Shown piece after piece: positions 18,070-26,169 of a stretch of DNA of 64,000 nucleotides (position 1 is the stretch's first letter; each line of letters opens with the position of its first letter). The notes under the pieces are model-generated. The model made no database searches and was not told where the DNA came from. It was given only the letters and a program-made list of their open reading frames with translations. The stretch is taken from positions 558,001 to 622,000 of the forward strand of contig NZ_FNAJ01000001.1 in the NCBI RefSeq assembly GCF_900101905.1, read 5' to 3'. This DNA comes from Myxococcus virescens (GTDB lineage: Bacteria > Myxococcota > Myxococcia > Myxococcales > Myxococcaceae). The position numbers and the translations under genes were made by a program.

Positions 18070-18923
18070 GGGGCAACGCTCCGGCGTAGCAGCGTGAGCT
18101 GGACCTCGACTCCCGGGCCCGGCGAGAGGCCGCGCAGCACCGCGCGGCCGCTCACGGACTCCTTGAGCACTTCGAAGGCGATGCCGTTCGGCGCCACCGG
18201 CGTGAGCGTTCCCACCTGCCAGCCGCGCTCACGGAAGAGGGCACCGTAGCGCTGTGCCGCCGCGTCCGGCGAGTCCGCCTGGAGCTGGCCCGTCACCACG
18301 TGGTGCGAGGCGCCCTCCAGGTTGAAGTTCACGGTGCGCGTCTCCGCGAGTTCGCCGGGCACGGGAAGCCAGTCGGGCACGGCCGCCGCCCGCGCCAGCA
18401 TGGCGCCCACCTGGCCGGCGGAGACGAACACCAGCGTCTCACCCCCTTGCGCCAGCGTGGACACCAGCCGCACCTCTTCCGTGGCGGGGCTCCAGTAGCC
18501 CACGTAGCCGCCCGTCTCTCCGTGGCGCTGGTGCAGCACCGGCAGGCCCTTGGCGAGCAGCGCCTGGGTGTAGTGCTCCAGGACCTTCGCGGGCGCGTCC
18601 TGCGTGGAGAACCACGCCACCGCCATGGGCGCCCCCGGCCCCAGGTAGTCGGCGGCGAGCGGTTCGGGGCGGGTGGCGTTGGGGTACGGCGGGAAGTGGA
18701 CCAGTGCCCGCTGGAGGATGGCCTCCTCCGCGGGCGTGCGCACCCACCCGCGGGAGGATGTCTCCACGTCGGTGCCCAGCTCCGGCGGGCTCCATTCCTG
18801 AGGGCTGTCGCTGCCCCGGTAGACGGCGTGCTCCCATGAGAAGCCGATGAGACCGCCCACCACCGCCACGGAGAAGAGCAGCGCGGGAATCCGGACGACG
18901 GGGCGCGAGGCGGCAACGGGCAT
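18066..18923 (-). CDS. Membrane-anchored protein in pseudopilin operon, function unknown
   Basis: 285 residues. A single N-terminal membrane helix (about 10-30) with basic residues before it gives a periplasmic domain of about 250 residues. The sequence has two similar segments, each with a hydrophobic strand and a FPPYP or PVPGEL-like turn. It matches no family I recognise. It begins where the upstream TadE-like gene stops (overlap TGATG) and overlaps the Flp-like gene, so it is very likely a part or helper of the same pilus-like structure. Confidence 0.75.
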   Translation of the reverse strand: MPVAASRPVVRIPALLFSVAVVGGLIGFSWEHAVYRGSDSPQEWSPPELGTDVETSSRGWVRTPAEEAILQRALVHFPPYPNATRPEPLAADYLGPGAPMAVAWFSTQDAPAKVLEHYTQALLAKGLPVLHQRHGETGGYVGYWSPATEEVRLVSTLAQGGETLVFVSAGQVGAMLARAAAVPDWLPVPGELAETRTVNFNLEGASHHVVTGQLQADSPDAAAQRYGALFRERGWQVGTLTPVAPNGIAFEVLKESVSGRAVLRGLSPGPGVEVQLTLLRRSVAP

Positions 18924-20035
18924 CAGCACGACTCCGACCTCGCGCAACCCAGGTACCAGTTGCCACGCGCCTCGTAGGAGCGCTGGTTGTTGTTGCGCCC
19001 CCAGTCCTGCCACTCGTTGCTGAAGTAGCCCTGGCGGCCTCCCTGCTGCTCGATTTCCTCCACGGCGCCGTCACCACTCTGGTCGGGCTTGATGGCGAGG
19101 CTGGGATTGCGAGGATCATCCCCAGGCGTCCTGTAGCTCTGGGATTCCAGCCTCAGGCTGTCATGGAGGAGCCCCGAACTGATGGCCTGGTTCACCAACC
19201 GCTCGGACGCGCTCGACATGTCGGTGAAGCCGCTGTTGTCCTCGTTCTGGTAGAGCTGGGTGACGCGCTCGTGCATCCCTCGCCCGCCCGCGGTGCCCGG
19301 CCGCACGTCCGCGTGCTCCGTGAGCGCCCAGGTGTCGGTGAGGATGGCAATCTGCTCCCAGGGGAGCAGGTAGACGTTGTCGCCTCGGGCATGGCCCTCC
19401 GGGAGCGTTTCGCCCGTTGCGTTTCGGTGGATGCCGTTGGCCCGCTCCTGCTTCTCCTTGGCCAGCTTCACCTCGGAGAATTCCGGCAGGAACGACTCCG
19501 GCAGGAGATAGTTCTGGACGCCCAGGCGCGCGGAACAACGGATGAGGCCGCCCCGCCCGAAGGTGTCCATGAAGGACTGGTGGAGTGAGACGCCGTACGC
19601 GCCCACGGCCTGTGCATCCAGGGTGCAGTACACCTGCCGCGCGCCAGGATTGAGCCAGCACGCATGGGCGACGACGTCCGTGTGGTGGTCTTCTGAGTCG
19701 GGGTCAGCGCTGCACTCCGGCCCCTTTCCTGGGCCGTAGCTGTCGATACCCGACTCGTGGTCGCAGTACATGTACCGCGAATAGGCCTGCGCCATCTCGA
19801 AGCCGGAGAAGGCCTCCGTCGTCGTCCCCCCGTCCTCCGTCGCGACGCTCTCGGGCTCCTTCTCATAGTCCAGGACGGTGTAGTCCCAGGCCGTGGACAG
19901 GGAGGTCTCCTGCGAGTCCAACATGTGGCGCAGCAGGTCGAAGAGGAACAGCGAGTAGAGGAACACGGGGACGATGACGAGCATGCACACCGCCATCTCC
20001 ACGGCCGCGGCACCTCGCCTGGATGCGCGCTTCAC
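18923..20035 (-). CDS. TadE-like pseudopilin
   Basis: 370 residues. The N-terminus RRGAAAVEMAVCML is a TadE-type prepilin signal (basic residues, Gly, then Glu at +5), followed by a long hydrophobic helix to about residue 35. The C-terminal 330 residues are a soluble, Cys-containing domain with acidic patches. This is much longer than ordinary TadE (about 200). It overlaps both neighbours. In Tad systems such proteins are minor pilins that initiate or cap the fibre. Confidence 0.82.
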   Translation of the reverse strand: MKRASRRGAAAVEMAVCMLVIVPVFLYSLFLFDLLRHMLDSQETSLSTAWDYTVLDYEKEPESVATEDGGTTTEAFSGFEMAQAYSRYMYCDHESGIDSYGPGKGPECSADPDSEDHHTDVVAHACWLNPGARQVYCTLDAQAVGAYGVSLHQSFMDTFGRGGLIRCSARLGVQNYLLPESFLPEFSEVKLAKEKQERANGIHRNATGETLPEGHARGDNVYLLPWEQIAILTDTWALTEHADVRPGTAGGRGMHERVTQLYQNEDNSGFTDMSSASERLVNQAISSGLLHDSLRLESQSYRTPGDDPRNPSLAIKPDQSGDGAVEEIEQQGGRQGYFSNEWQDWGRNNNQRSYEARGNWYLGCARSESC

Positions 20036-21573
20036 AGGGACACCCCCGGGACCCGCGCCAGCCGGGACGCGTCCGTGTTGCCTGCCGCTTCCAGGACCTC
20101 CGCGGCCTCGTCGGATGAGATGGGGTGCAGCTTCGCGCGCCAGTAGGGACTGAAGAGGTTGGGCGCCTCACGCCAGCCATTCGCGCCGAAGCGGTGGTAG
20201 TAGACGAGCGCCTTGGAGAGCGCCACGCCCTCCTGCGCCGCGAGCGTCAGCGTCGCTGTCCCCTGCGCGCCATGGTCCAGCTGAATCTGGGCCGACGCGT
20301 TCAACTCCCAGGGCGCCCGGCTCGGGTCGCCGACCCGGAGTCGCCGCGTCAGGTAGCTGTACACGCGCGGCTGCCCCCAATCCCTGCCAGAGGAGGGGTT
20401 GGCTCGGAACTTCATGAAGCAGTTGCCCGACCGGGCGCAGCCCGACAATGCGTTGGCGTTGACGCCCTCGAAGTTGTGCGAGCCCGAGTGCGCGCCACCC
20501 GGGGTATGGTCACCGCCGTTGGCATCGCTCCAGACCTCCGCCTCGTAGTCGGTGGTCGACGTGAGCTGGTGCTCCCAGGTGTTCCGAATCGCCCCTTCCT
20601 CTCGCGCGGCAACCGTCGTCCCCTGATTACCGCCTTGCCTCCCGCCGTCGTTGACCTGGCTTTTGTCCTGAACCGACTTCGCCGTTCCCTCGTGGGAGGT
20701 CACCGTGTACAGCTTCTTCTGTGCGATGTCCCGAAGGTCCCGGATGACGTCGTCATGCAGGTACGGGGGCTTGGCAACCCCGCGCGCGCCGGTCTTTCGT
20801 GCCGCCGGCCAGCCAGAACGGGTGGCGTTGGAGATTTCCGTCATGACCCTGGCGAGCGCTTCGGGCGAGGCGTTCTCCACGCTCCCCCGGCAGTTCATCC
20901 CATCCACCGCGCAGTTGAATTCATTCGCGTTGAGCCCCCCCACGGCCTGCGGCAGCGCCCCGACTTCCGGCGCGGTGTAGTCCGCCAGGAGCGACAGGCC
21001 ATGGCTGCGGCCATCCTGGATGGCCTGGAGCGTCTGGGAATGCGCCTCGCGCTGAGAGGCATGCAGGTTGTCCACCATGACGTCGAGCCCTCGAATCGCG
21101 GCGTTGAAGCTGGACTCCAGGGCACGGACCTTCTGGTCGTACTGACGGCCCGCGTTGGCGAACTCAGTCGCGATCTTCGTCGCTTCCATGGCGTGCAGGC
21201 AGTGCTCGTAGCACCCCTTGCAACTGCACATGATTTTCTCGCGCCTCGCGAACTCCTTGAAGTTCGCCTCCGAGGCCCGCATCATCGAACCCGTCACGCT
21301 CGCCGCCGCCATGTATGCGTGGAGGCTGTTCATCGCGACGTAGGAAGCCGCGATGGCCCGGTTGCTGACTGCATAGTAATTGAGCGACCGCGCCTCCAGG
21401 ACCGCCATGGAGTACGCCAACGCGTCGCTGTGCTGCTGCAAACCCATCTTCTGGCGCAGCGCATGTGCGAGGTTGAAGCTCAGCGTCACCATCAGCGCGA
21501 GCACCAGGAAGGACAGCGCTCCCAGGACAATGGATTGCCCTCGCTGCGCGCGTCTCCTGGCCGAGGCGCTCAC
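20032..21573 (-). CDS. TadG-like pilus assembly/pseudopilin protein
   Basis: 513 residues. The start is a GTG at 21573 that overlaps the upstream stop (GTGA); an ATG at 21609 would give 12 extra residues. The N-terminus ARRRAQRGQSIVLG plus a hydrophobic helix matches TadG-type N-terminal anchors, but the +5 Glu is replaced, so cleavage by the prepilin peptidase is uncertain. The middle has helical and coiled-coil-like stretches with two CxxC-like pairs (CSCKGCYEHC). It is well over the usual TadG size. Probably a large surface or periplasmic pilus component. Confidence 0.8.
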   Translation of the reverse strand: MSASARRRAQRGQSIVLGALSFLVLALMVTLSFNLAHALRQKMGLQQHSDALAYSMAVLEARSLNYYAVSNRAIAASYVAMNSLHAYMAAASVTGSMMRASEANFKEFARREKIMCSCKGCYEHCLHAMEATKIATEFANAGRQYDQKVRALESSFNAAIRGLDVMVDNLHASQREAHSQTLQAIQDGRSHGLSLLADYTAPEVGALPQAVGGLNANEFNCAVDGMNCRGSVENASPEALARVMTEISNATRSGWPAARKTGARGVAKPPYLHDDVIRDLRDIAQKKLYTVTSHEGTAKSVQDKSQVNDGGRQGGNQGTTVAAREEGAIRNTWEHQLTSTTDYEAEVWSDANGGDHTPGGAHSGSHNFEGVNANALSGCARSGNCFMKFRANPSSGRDWGQPRVYSYLTRRLRVGDPSRAPWELNASAQIQLDHGAQGTATLTLAAQEGVALSKALVYYHRFGANGWREAPNLFSPYWRAKLHPISSDEAAEVLEAAGNTDASRLARVPGVSL

Positions 21574-22352
21574 GGCGCCTTGCCTTTGTAGGAGAATGGG
21601 AAGACGCATTCGTTGCTCCCTGGGAGGGCTGCCCGGTTGAGGAAGAAGTTGGACTGCATCCGCATGGTGTAGGTGGCGCGAATGGGGGTGATGTAGATTT
21701 TCTGCGCAGCCGCCTGCTCCAGGAGGGACTCCGTGCGGTCCGGTTTGTCGCCCTGCTTCTTTGGGTCGGTAGGCTTGCGATACATTCGCAGTTCCTTCCG
21801 CAGCTCGCGGCCACGGGTGGATTGGTAGATGACCCAGTCCGCGAAGGGGATGAACATCCGGTAGTTGAACGTCACCTGGACGCGCAGCTTGGTGCGGTGG
21901 CTCTCCTTCCAGCCCGTGGGCGCGGTGTTCCGGGGGTCATCGAAGTCCAGCTCCGGCCCACCTCCGCCGACGTCGCTCCGCGTGGGGCCGCAGACGGTGA
22001 CCTGCGCGTGTTTCAGTGACGTACCGGGAATCTGGTTGCCCGACACGTCACGCCACTTGGCCTGGAACTCCGCCGCGCTTCCCACCGGGGGGATGTAGGC
22101 GCCCTTCTGCCCGGGAACGCTCAGCATCGGCATCAGCACCGCGAGCGCGGCCTTCTCCATCTCCTCGACCTTGGCGCTGTTCAGCGACCCAGCCCGCACA
22201 GCCTTGTAGGCGGCGTACTTGGTCAGCAGCCGCGCCTGGTGCATCAGCCCCAGCTGGAGGATGCCCAGGATGAGGAAGACGAACAGGGGAAGGACAATGG
22301 CAGCTTCGACGGCCGCCTGGCCCGACTGATTCCTCTCACGAATGCTGCCCAT
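21570..22352 (-). CDS. TadE-like pseudopilin, first gene of the operon
   Basis: 260 residues. The N-terminus has the pattern SGQAAVEAAIVLPLF: Gly, Glu at +5 and a hydrophobic helix, typical of TadE/TadF minor pilins. The remaining 200 residues are soluble with a late Cys. It precedes the TadG-like gene with a GTGA overlap. The upstream 176-base gap is relatively AT-richer than its surroundings and is the expected promoter region, though no convincing hexamers were found. Confidence 0.85.
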   Translation of the reverse strand: MGSIRERNQSGQAAVEAAIVLPLFVFLILGILQLGLMHQARLLTKYAAYKAVRAGSLNSAKVEEMEKAALAVLMPMLSVPGQKGAYIPPVGSAAEFQAKWRDVSGNQIPGTSLKHAQVTVCGPTRSDVGGGGPELDFDDPRNTAPTGWKESHRTKLRVQVTFNYRMFIPFADWVIYQSTRGRELRKELRMYRKPTDPKKQGDKPDRTESLLEQAAAQKIYITPIRATYTMRMQSNFFLNRAALPGSNECVFPFSYKGKAP

Positions 22353-22528
22353 GGCGCCAAAGACTACCCAGCGCCCCCCGCAAAAAGGAAAACCCAGGCC
22401 CCTCCCGGCCCGCAAATAATGACATCCACTGTCGGGCGCCAAACAGACGCCACCCACAGGGACTGGAAATGGCCCCAAACCCAACACCAGACAAACCCTG
22501 TCAGGCAGGCGGCCAGACAGGGGCTTGC

Positions 22529-24070
22529 CTAGCGCCGCCGGACAATCTCCTGGATGAGTTCGACGTAGCGGCGGTTCTTCGGGTTCAGCTTGAACGCCCT
22601 GCGGAACGCGTCTTCGGCCTGCCCCCACTGGCCTTCGCCCTGGGCCACTTCACCCAGGAAGGCCCAGCCCTCCTCCAGCGTGGGCTCCTGGCGCAGCACC
22701 TCCTGCAACTCCTGCTGCGCCAGCCGGCCGTGCGCCTCCGGCTTCATCAGATAGCGCGCGTAGGCCCGGTAGGCCTGGTACAGCGGCTTCGGGTCGATGT
22801 CGCAGGCGTACTCGAAGTACTCGAAGGCCCCCGCGTGGTTCCGCGCGGCCAGCCGGCGCTTCGCCTCGTCGAACTGCGTGGTCGCGTCCAGCAAGTCCGT
22901 GCGGATGCGGAACTGCTCGGCCGTGGTGGGCCGCGTGCCCCGGTCCTTCTCCCGATGCGCCGCGCGCCGCTTGCGCCACAGCAGGTTCTGCTCCGCGTCC
23001 GACAGCGCGCCAAACGCCTTCGCATGGGCCGCCAGCAGCACCTCCGCCTTCTCGCGGAGCTCCGGCGTGTGGAAGCGCAGGGGCGCGTAGCGGTCCGCCA
23101 GGGCCAGGAAGGCCTTGCGCAGCGGCACCGGCTGCACGTCCTCGGGCACGTCCAGCAGCGCGAAGGGGTCCTTGCTCCGGTGCGACATGAAGGCGCTCAC
23201 CAGGGCATTGCGCGCCGCCTCGTCCTCGTCGGAGAACGGCGTCCCCTGCGGAGCGGGCGCCGCCACCGGAGGCGCCACCGGCTCGGACGCGGGCGCGGCG
23301 GGCGCCGTCCCCTTCCCCGCGCTCAGCCGGGCCGCCTTCGCGTCCACGTCCTCCACGAAGCCCGCGACCTCCAGCAGGCACAGCGCGTACAACCGCCGGA
23401 GCACCACCTCCGTGTCGAACCCGGTGCGCTCCATCAGCTCACCGAAGGTGGGACGCAGCCGGAGCGCCTGGAACAGCCGCGCGTCCTTCGACGACAGCTT
23501 CAGGCCCGCCTCCGAGCCCGACATCTGCCCGAAGCGGCGCTCATCCGTGAAGGTGAAGTGCGTGGCCACCGCGTCGAAAGGCATCACGTTGGCCACGCCC
23601 GTGAGGATGAGCTGGCCCGTGTTCGTCCGCACGCTGGCGTCCGGAGGCTCCACGTCGGCGATGAGCCGGTACTTCGCGTCCACCCAGCGGAAGCAGTCCA
23701 GCAGCTTGTGCGCCAGGTTCGCCTGCAATTGCTTGTACAAATCGAAGGGACTGATGAAGCCCTTCTGCACCAGCAGGCCGCTGAGCGGCACCTCCGCGGA
23801 GATGCTCTCCGCCAGCGCCTTCTGGTAGTCCGTCTCCGACAGCTTGCCCTTCTCCACCAGGTACTTGCCCAGCGTCTCGTGGAGGAGGTTGGACTGGCAC
23901 GCCACCGGCGCGCCGTCCTCGAAGACGATGCGCTTCTCCCGCTGGCGCACCTTCAATTCCAACGTGCAGGTGCGCTCCTCCGCCATCAGCGCGTGAAGCA
24001 GCAGGGGGAACGGCGTATCGGCCAGCACTCCCTCCCGCTGGCGGAGGACCTGCGACGGCGTGGGGAACAT
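22529..24070 (-). CDS. DUF4388 (PATAN-like) and TPR protein
   Basis: 513 residues. The N-terminal 180 residues match DUF4388: a FPLLLHALMAEERTCTLEL strand-helix pattern, EDGAPVACQS, and the LGKYLVEKGKLS segment seen in myxobacterial multidomain signalling proteins. Residues 290-340 are a Pro/Ala linker. The region with PFALLDVPED and ADRYAPLRFH looks J-domain-like, and the last 150 residues are TPRs. ATG at 24070 follows the stop of the upstream gene by 17 bases. It probably acts as an adaptor in a signalling or motility complex (inference). Confidence 0.82.
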   Translation of the reverse strand: MFPTPSQVLRQREGVLADTPFPLLLHALMAEERTCTLELKVRQREKRIVFEDGAPVACQSNLLHETLGKYLVEKGKLSETDYQKALAESISAEVPLSGLLVQKGFISPFDLYKQLQANLAHKLLDCFRWVDAKYRLIADVEPPDASVRTNTGQLILTGVANVMPFDAVATHFTFTDERRFGQMSGSEAGLKLSSKDARLFQALRLRPTFGELMERTGFDTEVVLRRLYALCLLEVAGFVEDVDAKAARLSAGKGTAPAAPASEPVAPPVAAPAPQGTPFSDEDEAARNALVSAFMSHRSKDPFALLDVPEDVQPVPLRKAFLALADRYAPLRFHTPELREKAEVLLAAHAKAFGALSDAEQNLLWRKRRAAHREKDRGTRPTTAEQFRIRTDLLDATTQFDEAKRRLAARNHAGAFEYFEYACDIDPKPLYQAYRAYARYLMKPEAHGRLAQQELQEVLRQEPTLEEGWAFLGEVAQGEGQWGQAEDAFRRAFKLNPKNRRYVELIQEIVRRR

Positions 24071-24086
24071 GGGCGAGAGCCTAGCG

Positions 24087-24917
24087 CTACTCGCCCTGGT
24101 ACTCCTCCATCCCCACCGCACTGGGTGGCTCGCCATACGCGCCGGAGCCGTAGCGGCCGCCGTAGTCTCCCTCTGGGGTCACTATGAACCGGGGCAACAT
24201 GGACGCCAGCAGGCCCAGCACCAGGGCCACGGCCGCCGCGTACATCAACGGCCGGCTGGGCCGCGCGCGCCAGGCCCACTTGCGCTCCCGGCGCCGCTGG
24301 AACCGGGGCGCCACCACGTATTCGGACCAGGCCAGGTCGCGCATCCGCTTCGCGTCGTCGCCGCGGCCCGCCCGGCTCAGGGCCTTGGCCAGCAGATAGC
24401 GACCTTCCACCGTGCCGTGTCGCACCTTGCAGTAGCGCTCCAGCGCCTCCACCGCGCCCGGCACGTCGCCACGCTTCAGCCGGAAACGACCGCGCTCCAG
24501 GTCGATGGCGCCTAGCTTGTGGCCCGCGTCCAGCTTCGCCGCCTCGTCCAGCAGCAGCTCGCCGCGCTGGGCGTCACCGGCGCCCAGGTAGGCCACGCCC
24601 AGCAGGTACAGCGTATCCACGTCCTCGTCGCCCGCCTCCAGGTTGGGCCTGAGGATGTCCACCGCCTCGGCGTAGCGGCGCTGCTCCACGCGGATGTCCG
24701 CCAACTCGTGCCGCGCGCGCCGCTCATGCGGGTTGGTGAGGATGGTGCCCGCCAGTTGTCCCGCGCGCTGGAAGCGCTTGAGCAGCCGCACCGGGCTGGG
24801 CAGCACCTGCCACGTGAAGCGGTCCGCCACGAAGATGATGACGATGATGAGGCCCAGCGACAGCAGCGGGCTGCCCGTCAGCAGGGTGAGGAACAGCCAC
24901 AGTATCCACTTGCTCAT
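24087..24917 (-). CDS. Membrane-bound TPR protein
   Basis: 276 residues. It has an N-terminal hydrophobic region (about 5-32) with one or two membrane helices, three or four TPR units (about 55-195) with the characteristic Gly-Ala spacing, a basic connector (RRRERKWAWR), a second membrane helix (about 220-240) and a Gly/Tyr-rich tail. Layout fits a cytoplasmic TPR platform anchored at both ends. It lies between hemW and the DUF4388 protein on the same strand. Confidence 0.8.
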   Translation of the reverse strand: MSKWILWLFLTLLTGSPLLSLGLIIVIIFVADRFTWQVLPSPVRLLKRFQRAGQLAGTILTNPHERRARHELADIRVEQRRYAEAVDILRPNLEAGDEDVDTLYLLGVAYLGAGDAQRGELLLDEAAKLDAGHKLGAIDLERGRFRLKRGDVPGAVEALERYCKVRHGTVEGRYLLAKALSRAGRGDDAKRMRDLAWSEYVVAPRFQRRRERKWAWRARPSRPLMYAAAVALVLGLLASMLPRFIVTPEGDYGGRYGSGAYGEPPSAVGMEEYQGE

Positions 24918-24950
24918 ACGCCTCTCGAAATCCGTTCCAGTGGACGCCGC

Positions 24951-26156
24951 CTAGAGCAGCCGCGCGCACACGGCGCTGTGGACGTCCGCGCCCTTCTCCG
25001 TCAATGCCAGCCGCCCGTCCCGCAGCGTCGCGAAGCCGTGCGCCACCAGCCGCGCGACTTCCGCCCGACGGGGCTCCACCGGCTGCCCATATCGCTCGCA
25101 GACGGCCTCCCAGTCCACGCCCGACACCAGCCGCAGGCCCATGGCCAGGCGCTCCGCGAAGAGCTCCTCCGGCCCCAGCGGCTCGCGGCCTTCCTCTGGC
25201 ATCCGCCCCGCCTCCGCCTCCACGAGGTAGCGCTCCGCGCTGCGCAGGTTCACGTACCGGTGCGGCTGGGGCGACAGCAACATGCCCGTGGCCCCCACGC
25301 CCAGCGCCAGGTACTCCCCGCCCGTCCAGTACAGCGCGTTGTGGCGCGAGCTGAACCCCGGCCGCGCGTGGTTGGACACCTCATAGCGGTGCAGCCCCGC
25401 CGCCCCGTACACCTCGCGCACCACCCGCGCCATGTCGACCACGGTGTCGTCGGGCGGCAGCTCCAGCTCGCCGCGCTTGAGCCGCTTCGACAGGGGCGTG
25501 TCCTCCGCCAGCACGTCGCGCTCCACCGTCAGCGCGTAGGTGGACAGGTGCTCGGGGGCCAGCGCCACCGCCCGGCGCGCATCCGCCTCCACCTGCGCCA
25601 CCGTCTGCCCGTGCACGCCATAGATGAAGTCCATGGCCACCACCGGGAAGCCCGCGCTCCGGGCCGCGTCCACGGCCCCTTCCACCATGGCCGCGTCATG
25701 CGCGCGCCCCAACGCCTTGAGCGTCTCCGGCTGGAAGGACTGCACGCCCAGCGACAGCCGGTTCACCCCCGCCGCGCGGTAGCCCGCGAAGCGCTCCGCG
25801 TCCGTGCGCTCCGGATTGCCCTCCAGCGACACTTCCACGCCAGGCGCCACCCGCAGCCTCGCGGCGATGCCGTCCAGCACCTGGGCCACGTAGCGCGGGT
25901 GCCACAGGGACGGCGTCCCGCCGCCCAGGAAGATGGAGTCGAGCACCTTCCCCGCGAGCGAGGGCTCGGCGGCCAGCCGGGTGTCCAGCTCCGCCAGCAC
26001 CGCGCGGGCATAGCGCTCCTCCGGCACCTGCCGCGCCACCGCCACCGCGAAGTCGCAGTACGGGCACTTCGCGAGGCAGTACGGGAAATGCAGGTACAGC
26101 CCGAAGCGGGCCGCCGGCATTCCTGTGAGGGCATCCACTGGCGCGTCGAAAGGCAT
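24951..26156 (-). CDS. hemW: HemW, radical SAM heme chaperone
   Basis: 401 residues. The cluster motif is C27-x3-C31-x2-C34 (PYCLAKCPYCDF), followed by GGGTPSLW and EGNPER, with the HemW-type C-terminal helical domain. HemW delivers heme; it is often misnamed coproporphyrinogen III oxidase. True CPDH HemN proteins carry a longer N-terminus. It sits in a set of same-strand genes that share no obvious heme link. Confidence 0.93.
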   Translation of the reverse strand: MPFDAPVDALTGMPAARFGLYLHFPYCLAKCPYCDFAVAVARQVPEERYARAVLAELDTRLAAEPSLAGKVLDSIFLGGGTPSLWHPRYVAQVLDGIAARLRVAPGVEVSLEGNPERTDAERFAGYRAAGVNRLSLGVQSFQPETLKALGRAHDAAMVEGAVDAARSAGFPVVAMDFIYGVHGQTVAQVEADARRAVALAPEHLSTYALTVERDVLAEDTPLSKRLKRGELELPPDDTVVDMARVVREVYGAAGLHRYEVSNHARPGFSSRHNALYWTGGEYLALGVGATGMLLSPQPHRYVNLRSAERYLVEAEAGRMPEEGREPLGPEELFAERLAMGLRLVSGVDWEAVCERYGQPVEPRRAEVARLVAHGFATLRDGRLALTEKGADVHSAVCARLL

Positions 26157-26169
26157 GAAGGAAAAACCT

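Noticed and set aside
24951..26156. Coproporphyrinogen III dehydrogenase (hemN)
   Set aside because: The N-terminus and cluster spacing fit HemW, a heme chaperone.
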